Assembly (NCBI GenBank): GCA_022801735.1
Contig: JAAWSW010000001.1
Coordinates: 1-60,271, forward strand
Direction of reading: 5' to 3'
Source: Bacilli bacterium
Lineage (GTDB): Bacteria > Bacillota_I > Bacilli_A > RF39 > UBA660
DNA length: 60,271 bases
Of this stretch, positions 26,211 to 34,986 are shown one piece after another. A program made the position numbers and the translations under genes. Position 1 is the first letter of the stretch. Every line of letters begins with the position of its first letter. The notes under the pieces are model-generated. The model did no database searches and was not told the origin of the DNA. It saw nothing but the letters and a program-made list of their open reading frames with translations.

Positions 26211-29200
26211 ATGTATCTCCGTATAATCCAGTTACTGAATTATAAATAATTTTACCATGTTCAATAATTCTTTTTTCTTTTTTGCCAAATGCAGACGATA
26301 ACTCATTGTTAAATTCTTTCAAATTTGCTGTTTCCCTATTAAATTTTAATAATCTTAACATCTGTACTATAATAATTTCTTTCTCATGAACAGTTAAAGT
26401 ATCTATTCTATCAATCATAAAATTATTTTTCATATTTGGAACTAAATCATTATATAGTTTATATTCACTTTCTATTTTATCCACAATATAAATTACAATT
26501 TCTGATAATTGTTTATTATAAACTTCTTCAGTAATTTTATCTGTTTCTTTGTTGTTTAAAACTCTATTCAAAGAATATTTCCACTCTTTTAAATGCTCTT
26601 TATCTATAATAAATTCTTTAGCATTACAAACTTCAACCTTATCAGTAGCACCTCTCAATGAACATATTTGGCCATTCCAATCAATAATACTATGAAATGG
26701 AATTTTATCTTTAATAATTTCTACACTTTCATTATCTTTTAAACCTAGTAAATTTTTAATATAATTTATTTTTGCACTATCATTATTTAATTTATCAATA
26801 TAAATAGGCATTCCTATCATTCTTTGAGAAGTTTTGCCTTTTTTATTAAATTTAACTATAACCCCATAACCAGGGAGTACACGACTATATCCACCATATA
26901 ATTCTGTAGATAATCCTTTTTTTAATGATGTAGTTTTAGTTCCCTTTTTAGACATATTTTGTTCATAAAATTGTCCAGTCCTAATTTCAGTTTTTTTACT
27001 AACTAAAATATCAGAATTATAAAGTGTATTAGTAATAGTATCAATAAATTTTGCATTATCAATTAAAACTTCACCAGTTTCCTTATCAAATGGAACTATT
27101 TCAGGATCTATATTATTAATAAGATATCCATATTTTTTATTGTATTTATATTTCCCACTCTGATAGATTTCGTAATTATTTTTCTTTAAAGTTTCAAAAT
27201 CAACATCCTTAAAGAAAGCATCTTTATAAACTCCTAAAACTGTCGCTAAATAAGCATCATGTGTATGGTGAAAATCATTTAAACTTCTATATTTAAATAA
27301 TTCAAATTTACTTCTAAAATCACTAGAAAAACTTGCCTTCAAATATATAACCTTTGTCTTTTTATAATAAGTATTTAAAATGTTAGCAATATGTTTAGTA
27401 ATTTGTCTAGTTTCTACAATTTGTCTGTTGATAAAACCATTTATATCTGCATCACTATATTTATATCTTTTTAAATTATTAATTTTTTTATCAGAAAGCA
27501 ATCCTTTTTTCTTAAGGTTTTCCCACCATACAATATTAGATTTACTTCTAAATTGTTCAGGTAATACAAAACTAGACGCTTTTGCTTGATTTTCTTCTCT
27601 AAGAACTAATGCTTTGTTATCAATAGAATCATCTTTAATTAATGTTCTAGGAATTATATGATCAACCTCATAATTATCCAAATTATCTATATTTAATGGT
27701 CTACCAGAATATAAACTTTTTCCCTCTTGAAGGAAATATAAATAAAGTTTCTCTTTACTAAGTTCCTTTTCTTCTTTACCATTCAATTCCTTAAATAATT
27801 GATTATAATTATCAATACTATTTTTGGCTTTTTTATAGGTTTCCACTAATTTATTTTTCCTACTTTGAGTTCTTTGTTTCTTACCGTCTTCACGGGCCAT
27901 CTCTAAAATAATATTATATGGTTCATAACCTATATAATTTACAATTTCTCTAACAATTTTTAAAGACTGATAAATCCCTCTCTTAACAGCAGGTGAAGTT
28001 GCTAAATCAGCAACTACAGAATAATCTAATTTAGTAATATTCTCTATCACATTAAATTTATCTATCATTTTTTGAAAATTATATTTTTTATCATTAATTA
28101 TTTGCATAAAATTTAACTTAGTTTCAATCATTAAATCCATTATTGATTTTTTTGTACCTTCATTTTTATCTTCATAATACTTAGTTTCAAGTAATTTTCG
28201 AGACAATTGACTCCAACCTTTATATTTCTTAGATAGAATTTTTCTAATTTTTGAATCAGACAATTCACAATATTTTTGTACAACCTTTCTTTCAAGAATA
28301 CTTTTATCCTCAAAAATAGTTATCCATTCAATAATTTCCTCTGCATCATTAATATCATAATTTGTATTTTCAAAAATGCCATCTGGACCAAAAAAATCTA
28401 TATATGGTTGCATATTGTTAGCAAATTTATTTAAAGCAGAATAACCTGTAATATTAAAATCATTATACATAGAAAACTCATCTAATGTTTTTAAATAATC
28501 AACAAATACATTATTGGTAATATTACCATTCTGTTTTAAAAACAATTCATTATAAACCTTTCCAATCATATCTGATGTTAATTTTTCATTATTAACTTTG
28601 ATTTGTTTTAATTCATTATAAACTTTAAATTTAGAATATAATATAGAATTGTTTGGTATAGATGGTTCATTAAGAATGTATGTACAATTAGATATCATTC
28701 TTTTAATAAACTTTTCTGCAGACGCATCTAAATCGACTACTTCTTCAAAGTTATATGGAGTAATCTTAACATTATCCACTTTTCTTTGAACCCATGAATT
28801 CTGATTATTTTGTCCCTTTATATTTGTAGTATTATTTAAAGGGCCTACAAAATAAGGTATTTTAAATGATAAAATTTTTTCAATTTTATACACACCATTT
28901 ACTTTATCAAGCAAAAATGGATAATACTTCCCTTGATTTTCTATAATTGTTTTAAGTTCTTTTTTATTAAGTTGATATGGATATTTTCCATTATCAGAAT
29001 CTGTAATTCTTGGCATAAATTGCTCATTTTCCATTTCAGCCAATTTAATATCTTGGTATAAAGAAATAAGTTTTTGATCATTAATATCACGCAAACATAT
29101 CTCAATACTCTTTTTAACAGCATTGATAAAATCTTTATAGCTCATATCATTATGTACATATTTATCATATACACATTTAGTTTTACCAATTGTTCTTAAA

Positions 29201-30240
29201 ATTTTATTATATTCTTTCCTATTTTTACACAATATACTTTTCAAAAATTTTAAATCTTCTTTATGCTTTTCAAATTTTGAAACCATAAGATCTGAAATGT
29301 TTGTATGGTCTGCTCCTTTAAATAATGACTTCAAAAAAACCATATCATAAACTTCTTTAAATAAGTTTATAACTTCCATATTAGTACTTATTATTTTTTC
29401 TATTTCATCTAATTTACCATCATAATCAGTCCCTTTAAAACTAATAGATAATTTAGAATCATATTCTATTCCAAATAATTTCACTAAATCTGATTTATTA
29501 CCAATCATTAATTTGGTAAATTCGTTGATAAAATTTTTATTTTCAAAAGTTTTCAAACATTCTTTAATTAATCGTTCTCTATCCTTTTTAGACTCAGCAA
29601 GTAAAGCCTTTTCCAATTCTTTATAATCGATATTACCTATATGTTCTTCATCAAAACCTAAAGAATCATTAATTTTAACCAAAGTTTCAAACGATTGATG
29701 TAATTTATCTATTATATCCAAATTATCTACATCAAAATTATCATTAGAATATAAAAAATTACCTCTATACTTAATAATATGATGTAAAGCCAAATAAACA
29801 AGTCTTACATCCTCTTTTTGTGGATTATTTACAAGCCTACTACGCAAATGATAAATTGTTGGATATTTATCATGAAAGTTTTTTATCATATTTTTTTCAG
29901 CAACTGACATATGGATTGTTTTGTTTTCTAAATCATCTTCTCTATAAAATGATTCTTTAAGTTTTTTGAAAAAATTAACATCATTTTTTTGGATTTCATC
30001 GCAAAAAATTTCTTGCAATAATTTAATACGTTCTCTTCGTCTATCATATCTACGTCTAGTACTTCTATAAAGTCTTCTTTCTGCTGCACTTTGAGCCTCA
30101 TCAAATAATCTAACACCCCATAATTTTTTATTACCTTTACGCATAACTTTAAAATTATCATTATTAATAACTGCCCATCCAACAGATGATGTCCCTATAT
30201 CTAAACCAATACTATATTTCTTTCTATTATCTACTGTCAT
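26200..30240 (-). CDS. cas9: CRISPR effector nuclease Cas9 (type II-A)
   Basis: The 1346-residue protein follows the SpyCas9 plan. RuvC-I is YSIGLDIGTSSVGWAV with Asp14; an Arg-rich bridge helix follows (RRLYRSTRRRYDRRRERI); a large recognition lobe is next; RuvC-II has Glu780 in ILEMARED; the HNH domain has Asp860-His861 in VDHIIPRTL and the equivalent of N863 at Asn884; RuvC-III has His992 and Asp995 in HHTHDAYLA. A PAM-interacting C-terminus closes it. Both nuclease centres look intact. It cuts DNA guided by crRNA and tracrRNA. GGAGG lies 6-7 nt before ATG 30240. It heads the operon cas9-cas1-cas2-csn2. The mRNA leader would run antisense to the tracrRNA gene. Confidence 0.98.
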   Translation of the reverse strand: MTVDNRKKYSIGLDIGTSSVGWAVINNDNFKVMRKGNKKLWGVRLFDEAQSAAERRLYRSTRRRYDRRRERIKLLQEIFCDEIQKNDVNFFKKLKESFYREDDLENKTIHMSVAEKNMIKNFHDKYPTIYHLRSRLVNNPQKEDVRLVYLALHHIIKYRGNFLYSNDNFDVDNLDIIDKLHQSFETLVKINDSLGFDEEHIGNIDYKELEKALLAESKKDRERLIKECLKTFENKNFINEFTKLMIGNKSDLVKLFGIEYDSKLSISFKGTDYDGKLDEIEKIISTNMEVINLFKEVYDMVFLKSLFKGADHTNISDLMVSKFEKHKEDLKFLKSILCKNRKEYNKILRTIGKTKCVYDKYVHNDMSYKDFINAVKKSIEICLRDINDQKLISLYQDIKLAEMENEQFMPRITDSDNGKYPYQLNKKELKTIIENQGKYYPFLLDKVNGVYKIEKILSFKIPYFVGPLNNTTNIKGQNNQNSWVQRKVDNVKITPYNFEEVVDLDASAEKFIKRMISNCTYILNEPSIPNNSILYSKFKVYNELKQIKVNNEKLTSDMIGKVYNELFLKQNGNITNNVFVDYLKTLDEFSMYNDFNITGYSALNKFANNMQPYIDFFGPDGIFENTNYDINDAEEIIEWITIFEDKSILERKVVQKYCELSDSKIRKILSKKYKGWSQLSRKLLETKYYEDKNEGTKKSIMDLMIETKLNFMQIINDKKYNFQKMIDKFNVIENITKLDYSVVADLATSPAVKRGIYQSLKIVREIVNYIGYEPYNIILEMAREDGKKQRTQSRKNKLVETYKKAKNSIDNYNQLFKELNGKEEKELSKEKLYLYFLQEGKSLYSGRPLNIDNLDNYEVDHIIPRTLIKDDSIDNKALVLREENQAKASSFVLPEQFRSKSNIVWWENLKKKGLLSDKKINNLKRYKYSDADINGFINRQIVETRQITKHIANILNTYYKKTKVIYLKASFSSDFRSKFELFKYRSLNDFHHTHDAYLATVLGVYKDAFFKDVDFETLKKNNYEIYQSGKYKYNKKYGYLINNIDPEIVPFDKETGEVLIDNAKFIDTITNTLYNSDILVSKKTEIRTGQFYEQNMSKKGTKTTSLKKGLSTELYGGYSRVLPGYGVIVKFNKKGKTSQRMIGMPIYIDKLNNDSAKINYIKNLLGLKDNESVEIIKDKIPFHSIIDWNGQICSLRGATDKVEVCNAKEFIIDKEHLKEWKYSLNRVLNNKETDKITEEVYNKQLSEIVIYIVDKIESEYKLYNDLVPNMKNNFMIDRIDTLTVHEKEIIIVQMLRLLKFNRETANLKEFNNELSSAFGKKEKRIIEHGKIIYNSVTGLYGDTYEF

Positions 30241-30258
30241 AAAACACTCCTCCTACTA

Positions 30259-30287
30259 TTGACATATATAATTTCATATGATATCAT
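30259..30287 (+). promoter_or_regulatory. tracrRNA promoter
   Basis: TTGACA-N17-TATCAT on the plus strand, only 19 nt from the cas9 start codon and overlapping the upstream side of its ribosome site. It predicts an RNA start near 30294, just before the anti-repeat. Confidence 0.85.
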
Positions 30288-30293
30288 TAAATT

Positions 30294-30388
30294 GTCTTAA
30301 TACCATTTAAGATGACATAGTGAGTTAAAATAAAGGTTTTACCCTAAATACTTATCTAAATAAGTTGCTGCGTTGTGCAGTTTTTTTT
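30294..30388 (+). ncRNA. tracrRNA, about 95 nt
   Basis: The anti-repeat (30297-30331) pairs with the crRNA repeat over a 25-bp upper stem with one G-U pair, then a bulge (GA against GAG), then a 6-bp lower stem ending in TTAAAAT. After it come a nexus-like hairpin (GGT-TTT-ACC, 30335-30343), a second stem ACTTAT / ATAAGT (30350-30365) and a terminator hairpin CTGC / GCAG followed by eight T residues (30381-30388). This order and the AAAATAAAGG junction match streptococcal type II-A tracrRNA. It is divergent from cas9. End points are predicted from the promoter and T run. Confidence 0.93.
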
Positions 30389-30594
30389 ATTTAAACATGT
30401 CATCTTAGTTATAATACATATATAATTATAATAAAAATGTTTTTCAGTCGACGTTTTCATGTCCCACTTCTACTTCAAAAAAAGACAGCATTAACCCTAT
30501 AAGAGATTAATACTGCTCATCTCATTACAAGTATACCATATTTTGACATTTTTTACATCAATTTCAAAATCATTTAAATAATTGTTTCAAAATA
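30389..30594. other. Gene-free stretch between tracrRNA and tRNA-His
   Basis: No ORF with a ribosome site is present. It should hold the cas9 promoter on the minus strand, but I find no convincing -35/-10 pair. Two features stand out: ATGTCATCTT at 30397-30406, a ten-base complement of the tracrRNA anti-repeat, and a minus-strand CAGTATTAA / TTAATGCTG hairpin (about 30484-30513) followed by seven T residues, preceded by an extended -10-like TGGTATACT near 30530. The latter could be a short RNA or an attenuator ahead of cas9. Confidence 0.4.
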
Positions 30595-30623
30595 AAAACG
30601 AACTATATTCCATAGTTCGTTTT
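30595..30623 (-). terminator. Intrinsic terminator of tRNA-His
   Basis: Perfect 12-bp hairpin AAAACGAACTAT / ATAGTTCGTTTT followed by TTATTTTG on the minus strand. Confidence 0.9.
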
Positions 30624-30634
30624 AATGTTATAAA

Positions 30635-30711
30635 TGGGGCGCTGTGTGGGAATCGAACCCACGCATGGTGGAACCACAATCCACTGTGTTAACCACTTCA
30701 CCAACAACGCC
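30635..30711 (-). tRNA. tRNA-His (GTG anticodon)
   Basis: The 77-nt gene folds as a cloverleaf: acceptor GCGTTGT / ACAGCGC, anticodon stem GTGGA / TCCAC with loop TTGTGGT (anticodon GTG), T-arm GTGGG-TTCGATT-CCCAC, and an encoded CCA. A genomic G at position -1 stands opposite C73, the identity element of histidine tRNA. Confidence 0.97.
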
Positions 30712-30725
30712 ATATAACAGATAAT

Positions 30726-30754
30726 ATTTTATCAGGTATTTTCACTTTTGACAA
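30726..30754 (-). promoter_or_regulatory. Promoter of tRNA-His
   Basis: Minus strand TTGTCA-N17-TAAAAT with TGA extension before the -10 box; the start would be about 8 nt upstream of the mature tRNA. Confidence 0.82.
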
Positions 30755-30784
30755 GCCTTTTTTATTATAAATTCCCAGATAACC

Positions 30785-30812
30785 GTAAAATTTAGTTAAT
30801 AACCCATACACT
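30785..30812 (+). promoter_or_regulatory. Sigma-E-like sporulation promoter of the cotJ operon
   Basis: GTAAAATT-N12-CATACACT. The -10 part fits the sigma-E consensus CATACA-T and the -35 part fits GKMATATT except at one base; the spacer is 1 nt shorter than usual. B. subtilis cotJABC is known to be sigma-E dependent. Confidence 0.55.
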
Positions 30813-30855
30813 TATAACACAATTTCATACCCTAATCACAGAGGAGGGGTAATTA

Positions 30856-31422
30856 ATGAACGACTATTCTAACATGAATAATTATATGCCAGATGATTTT
30901 GAATATTTAAATAGACTATATAATTTTGGCATGCCAAATATGATGCCAAATAACGGGATGATGCAAATGCAAAATCCAAATATGGGGGAAAACATTCAAT
31001 TAAAGCAAAAATTAGCAAAACAAGCAGGCGATAACATGAACTTCAATAAAGGAAATTATAATCAACAAATAAATCCTAACGAAGTTTATGACATTTATGG
31101 TGGATTTATTCGTGGAAATATGTTCCCAGATTTATATAACCAATATAAAAATAATAAACCATTTGAAATCGAGCCAATGAATGAACAAGCAGAATTATTA
31201 ACATATCTTGATGCTTATAGTTTTGCTGCTCATGATTTAAATCTATATTTAGATAATAATCCAAACGATAGAGATATGATTAATCTTTTCAAAGAATACG
31301 CAACCAAAGCAAATCAAATTCAAAAAGAATATGAACAAAAATATGGACCACTATTTGTGGATGCCAGCACTACATATCCATGGGCATGGAATGATTCACC
31401 ATGGCCTTGGGAAAATAAATAA
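30856..31422 (+). CDS. Fused CotJA-CotJB spore coat protein
   Basis: The 188-residue product joins two proteins that are separate in Bacillus. After an Asn/Met-rich start, residues 70-90 carry the CotJA signature (DIYGGFIRGNMFPDLYNQYK); residues 110-188 are CotJB (LLTYLDAYSFAAHDLNLYL, KYGPLFVDASTTYPWAW and DSPWPWE). CotJ proteins lie in inner coat layers of the endospore together with CotJC. The GGAGGGG site lies 8 nt before the ATG. cotJC follows after 14 nt, and a sigma-E-like promoter precedes the pair. The fusion is in frame with no damage, so it looks functional. Confidence 0.9.
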   Translation: MNDYSNMNNYMPDDFEYLNRLYNFGMPNMMPNNGMMQMQNPNMGENIQLKQKLAKQAGDNMNFNKGNYNQQINPNEVYDIYGGFIRGNMFPDLYNQYKNNKPFEIEPMNEQAELLTYLDAYSFAAHDLNLYLDNNPNDRDMINLFKEYATKANQIQKEYEQKYGPLFVDASTTYPWAWNDSPWPWENK

Positions 31423-31436
31423 AGGAGGAAAAAATA

Positions 31437-32018
31437 ATGTGGAAATATGAAAAAAAACTTCAATATCCTGTAAACATTAAAAAGAAAGACCCAAAACTAG
31501 CAAAATATATTGTCACACAATATGGTGGTCCTGCAGGAGAACTTGCCGCTGCTTGGCAATATTTAGATCAAAGATACAATATGCCAGATGATAGAGGAAA
31601 GGCATTACTTACAGACATTGGAACTGAAGAATTAGCCCACGTTGAAATTATTTCAACAATGCTATATCAATTAACCAAAGATGCCACTCCAGAAGAAATG
31701 AAAGCGGCAGGCTTTGGTGAACAATACGCACAGTTTGGTAATGACCTATTCCCATCAGACTCATTTGGAAATCCATTTACAATGGCATACATAAAAGTAT
31801 CTGGAGATTATATCGCCGATATCGAAAGTAACATGGGAGCAGAACAAAGAGCACGTGCAACATATGAACACTTAATGGATTTAACAAACGATCCAGACGT
31901 TCTCGCACCACTTGCATTCTTAAGAGAACGAGAAATTGTTCACTATCAAAGATTTAAAGAACTACGCAATTACTATTTAAAAAACAAAATAGAAGTTGAA
32001 AAAAATAATACTCGATAA
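31437..32018 (+). CDS. cotJC: CotJC manganese-catalase-like spore coat protein
   Basis: The 193-residue protein has the four-helix ferritin-like fold of manganese catalases: GGPAGELAAAWQYLDQRY and GTEELAHVEIIST supply ligand Glu and His, AYIKVSGDYIADIESNMGAEQRAR another set, and REREIVHYQRF the last Glu and His. CotJC is a spore coat component, possibly with peroxide-removing activity. It is co-transcribed with the fused CotJA-B gene (AAAGGAGG site). Its stop codon lies within the terminator hairpin 32007-32025. Confidence 0.93.
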   Translation: MWKYEKKLQYPVNIKKKDPKLAKYIVTQYGGPAGELAAAWQYLDQRYNMPDDRGKALLTDIGTEELAHVEIISTMLYQLTKDATPEEMKAAGFGEQYAQFGNDLFPSDSFGNPFTMAYIKVSGDYIADIESNMGAEQRARATYEHLMDLTNDPDVLAPLAFLREREIVHYQRFKELRNYYLKNKIEVEKNNTR

Positions 32019-32025
32019 GGGTATT
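32007..32025 (+). terminator. Terminator of the cotJ operon
   Basis: AATACTC-GATAA-GGGTATT hairpin followed by a run of T residues; overlaps the cotJC stop. Confidence 0.85.
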
Positions 32026-32063
32026 TTTTTTAATACTTTAAGCATACTAAAAATGGTGATAAC

Positions 32064-32738
32064 ATGAAAAAAATACTACTAATTATAATAATTTTTACGC
32101 TAACTGGCTGCACCTCAGAAATAAAATTAGATGGAAAAATAACAGAAATCAAGTATAATGATACAAAAATTTTAAAAAACGATTACAACGAGATAAAAAA
32201 AATGTTAAATATAAAATTTAAAAACGGAAATGAACAAACCCCAAATAACCTTACTATTAAAACAACAAAAGATATATATTATTTTAAAATATCTGACACC
32301 CATTTGCAATACAACAATAAATATGCCAAAAACAATAAACTAAATAAATATTTAAACGAATTAAAAAGCAAATATTACAATACAAAATTTTATGATATAA
32401 AATACGAAAAAATTTTTGATAAAGATAAAAATAATATAAATATAAACCTAGATAAAACGTCAAACTACATAATAATTACATTCAAAGATACTATTAAAGA
32501 CTTTAAAATAAATGAAATAGAATATAAAAACAAAAAATATAAAGATATCGATTTATTATATGAAAAAGATATTATAGATGGGCAAACTGTTATAATTAGA
32601 AAAAGTATTAATATAAATAAACCGGATATTAGAATATCATTCAGTAATCAATATAACTATAATGTTTCAATAATTCCAGCATACAAAGATGAAGAAATAA
32701 AATTTGAAAAAACTTACCAAATGAAAAACTCCGATTAA
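32064..32738 (+). CDS. Predicted lipoprotein of unknown function
   Basis: The 224-residue product has a lipoprotein signal (MKKILLIIIIFTLTGC, lipobox LTGC at Cys16) and a Lys/Asn/Ile-rich body of mixed strand pattern without a motif that I recognise (ELKSKYYNTKFYDIKY, NYIIITFKDTIKDF). It lies downstream of the cotJ operon but beyond its terminator, with GGTGATAAC before the ATG. Codon use is extremely AT-rich, even for this genome. It should be lipid-anchored outside the membrane. Confidence 0.7.
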   Translation: MKKILLIIIIFTLTGCTSEIKLDGKITEIKYNDTKILKNDYNEIKKMLNIKFKNGNEQTPNNLTIKTTKDIYYFKISDTHLQYNNKYAKNNKLNKYLNELKSKYYNTKFYDIKYEKIFDKDKNNININLDKTSNYIIITFKDTIKDFKINEIEYKNKKYKDIDLLYEKDIIDGQTVIIRKSININKPDIRISFSNQYNYNVSIIPAYKDEEIKFEKTYQMKNSD

Positions 32739-32752
32739 AAAATCGGGGTTTT
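32725..32752. terminator. Bidirectional terminator between lipoprotein and zinc-ribbon genes
   Basis: A 12-bp hairpin (AAAACTCCGATT / AATCGGGGTTTT, with one G-T pair) with T runs on both strands for two convergent genes. Confidence 0.85.
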
Positions 32753-32754
32753 AA

Positions 32755-32931
32755 TTATCTTCTATAATTGTTGTATCCAGTCTTTTCTGCCTTTTTCTTA
32801 TCACGGCAAGCCTTACATCTTACAGGCTTATTATCAAAGCCTTTTTCTTTATAAAACTCTTGTTCCCTAATAGTAAAAATAAACTTTTCACCACAATCTT
32901 TACATGTGATTTCAATATCTTTCTTTTCCAT
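32755..32931 (-). CDS. Small zinc-ribbon protein
   Basis: A 58-codon frame with ITCKDCGEKFIFT, REQEFYKEKGF and KPVRCKACRDKK matches the 'probable zinc-ribbon' family (PF13451 type), in which two CxxC pairs bind zinc. The family is widespread in Firmicutes and has no established role; some members sit on larger nucleic-acid-binding proteins. AAGGAGTC lies upstream of ATG 32931. It is alone in its transcription unit, with the bidirectional hairpin at its end. Confidence 0.88.
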   Translation of the reverse strand: MEKKDIEITCKDCGEKFIFTIREQEFYKEKGFDNKPVRCKACRDKKKAEKTGYNNYRR

Positions 32932-33074
32932 AAATGACTCCTTCCTTTAAATTTGATTTAGAAATACTCGTTTCTTCATAAAAAGGAAGTGACAAAATAA
33001 TTTTAAACCATTACTAATATAACACAACTAAAACAAATATGCAAACAAATAAAAAAGTTTCTTATCGAAACCTT

Positions 33075-34889
33075 TTAATTATTTTTCTTTAAATCAAACT
33101 TTTTACGATCATTAGTATTTAAGATTTTCTTACGTAAACGATAAGTAACTGGAGTAACCTCAACTAATTCATCATCGTTAATATAGTCTAAACAAACCTC
33201 TAAACTCATTTCACGAGGACGTTTAAGAACCACAGTATGGTCTTTGCCGGCAGAACGTGTATTAGTTAAGTTCTTACTCTTAACAACATTAACTGCTAAA
33301 TCCTTATCTTGATTACCTTCACCAACAATCATACCTTCGTATACTTCAGCACCAGGTTCAATGAACATAATACCACGGTCCTCTAAAGACCCTAAAGCAT
33401 ACGCTGTAGCCTTACCATTTTCCATAGAAACTAAAACACCAAGTTTTCTTTGACCAACAGCATTAGACGCCATAGGTGCATATTCTTTAAACGTATGATT
33501 AATAATACCATAACCTTTAGTAAGTGTCATAAAATCAGTCATAAAACCAATTAACCCACGAGAAGGAATAGTATAATTAAGCCTAACTTGACTCTCACGG
33601 TTTTCCATATTTTCCATATTACCACCACGAGTTCCAAGCATTTCAATTACATTTCCTACATACTCTTCAGGTACATCAATTTGAACATCTTCATAAGGTT
33701 CACAAACTATACCATCAATTTCCTTAGTAATAATTTGGGGTTTAGAAACTTGCATTTCATAACCTTCACGACGCATATTTTCAATTAAAATAGATAAATG
33801 TAACTCACCACGACCAGATACCATCCAAGATTCAGAATCAACTTGTTTAACTTTTAAAGACACATCCCTTTCAGTTTCCTTCATAAGACGTTCTTCAATC
33901 TTTCTAGCCGTAACAAATTTACCCTCTTTACCACTAAATGGACTTCCATTAACACCAAAAGTCATTTGTAAAGTAGGTTCATCAATACGTAAATGTGGTA
34001 GCGCATCTTCCTTACCAACTTCACAAACAGTTTCACCAACAGAAATATCTGGTAAACCCGCAATTGCGACAATATCACCAGCATGAGCCTCTTCTAACTC
34101 AATTTTATTAAGACCCAAATAACCAAATATCTTTTGAATTCTAAATTGCTTAACACTTCCATCAAGACGAACACATGATACTGTACTATTTAACTTCATA
34201 GTTCCTCTTTTAATAAGTCCAATTCCCATTCTTCCAACAAAATCGTTATAATCAAGTAATGCTGGTTGGAATTGCAACGAACCTTCCTCACTAACCTTAG
34301 GTTCAGGAATATGTTCAATAACTGCATCTAAGATAGGATCCATAGTTTCCTTTTGAGTACTAACATCAGGATCCAAACTAGAAGTTCCAGCAAGTCCTGA
34401 AGCATAAATAACAGGGAATTCTAATTGTTCGATACTAGCATCAAGTTCGATAAATAAATCTAAAACCTCATCCACAACTTCCTTAGGACGAGCAGAATCT
34501 TTATCAACCTTGTTAACTACAACAATAGGTGTAACCCCTGCCTCTAAAGCCTTTTTAAGAACAAAACGAGTTTGAGGCATAGTACCTTCATAAGCATCAA
34601 CTACAAGTAAAACACCATCAACCATATTCATGATTCTTTCAACCTCACCACCAAAATCAGCATGGCCTGGAGTATCTAAAATATTAATACGACATCCTTT
34701 ATAATTAATGGCAGTAGTCTTAGCCAAAATAGTAATTCCACGTTCTCTTTCAATAGCATTAGAATCCATTACACAATTTACAACTTCTTCATTATCTCTA
34801 AAAGTTCCTGACATTTGTAATAATTTATCAACCAAAGTAGTTTTACCATGGTCAACGTGAGCAATAATTGCAATATTTCTTTTATTCAT
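33075..34889 (-). CDS. typA: Translational GTPase TypA/BipA
   Basis: The 604-residue protein starts NIAIIAHVDHGKTTLVDKLL (G1), followed by RGITILAK, DTPGHADFGGEVER (G3) and NKVDKDSARP (G4), then domains II, III and V and the TypA-specific C-terminal domain. TypA binds the ribosome in an EF-G-like way and supports ribosome assembly or stress growth. The length is the usual one and the motifs are intact. GGGAGTG precedes the ATG by 8 nt. Confidence 0.97.
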   Translation of the reverse strand: MNKRNIAIIAHVDHGKTTLVDKLLQMSGTFRDNEEVVNCVMDSNAIERERGITILAKTTAINYKGCRINILDTPGHADFGGEVERIMNMVDGVLLVVDAYEGTMPQTRFVLKKALEAGVTPIVVVNKVDKDSARPKEVVDEVLDLFIELDASIEQLEFPVIYASGLAGTSSLDPDVSTQKETMDPILDAVIEHIPEPKVSEEGSLQFQPALLDYNDFVGRMGIGLIKRGTMKLNSTVSCVRLDGSVKQFRIQKIFGYLGLNKIELEEAHAGDIVAIAGLPDISVGETVCEVGKEDALPHLRIDEPTLQMTFGVNGSPFSGKEGKFVTARKIEERLMKETERDVSLKVKQVDSESWMVSGRGELHLSILIENMRREGYEMQVSKPQIITKEIDGIVCEPYEDVQIDVPEEYVGNVIEMLGTRGGNMENMENRESQVRLNYTIPSRGLIGFMTDFMTLTKGYGIINHTFKEYAPMASNAVGQRKLGVLVSMENGKATAYALGSLEDRGIMFIEPGAEVYEGMIVGEGNQDKDLAVNVVKSKNLTNTRSAGKDHTVVLKRPREMSLEVCLDYINDDELVEVTPVTYRLRKKILNTNDRKKFDLKKNN

Positions 34890-34955
34890 AAAAAAAACAC
34901 TCCCTTTAAAAAACTAAAAATAATTATAGCACTTATCATTTAAAAAGTAAATAAA

Positions 34956-34977
34956 AAAGGCCAAATAATAAGCCTTT
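34956..34977 (-). terminator. Terminator of the 116-residue membrane-protein gene
   Basis: AAAGGC / GCCTTT hairpin and TTTATTT on the minus strand. Confidence 0.65.
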
Positions 34978-34986
34978 ATATTCAAA

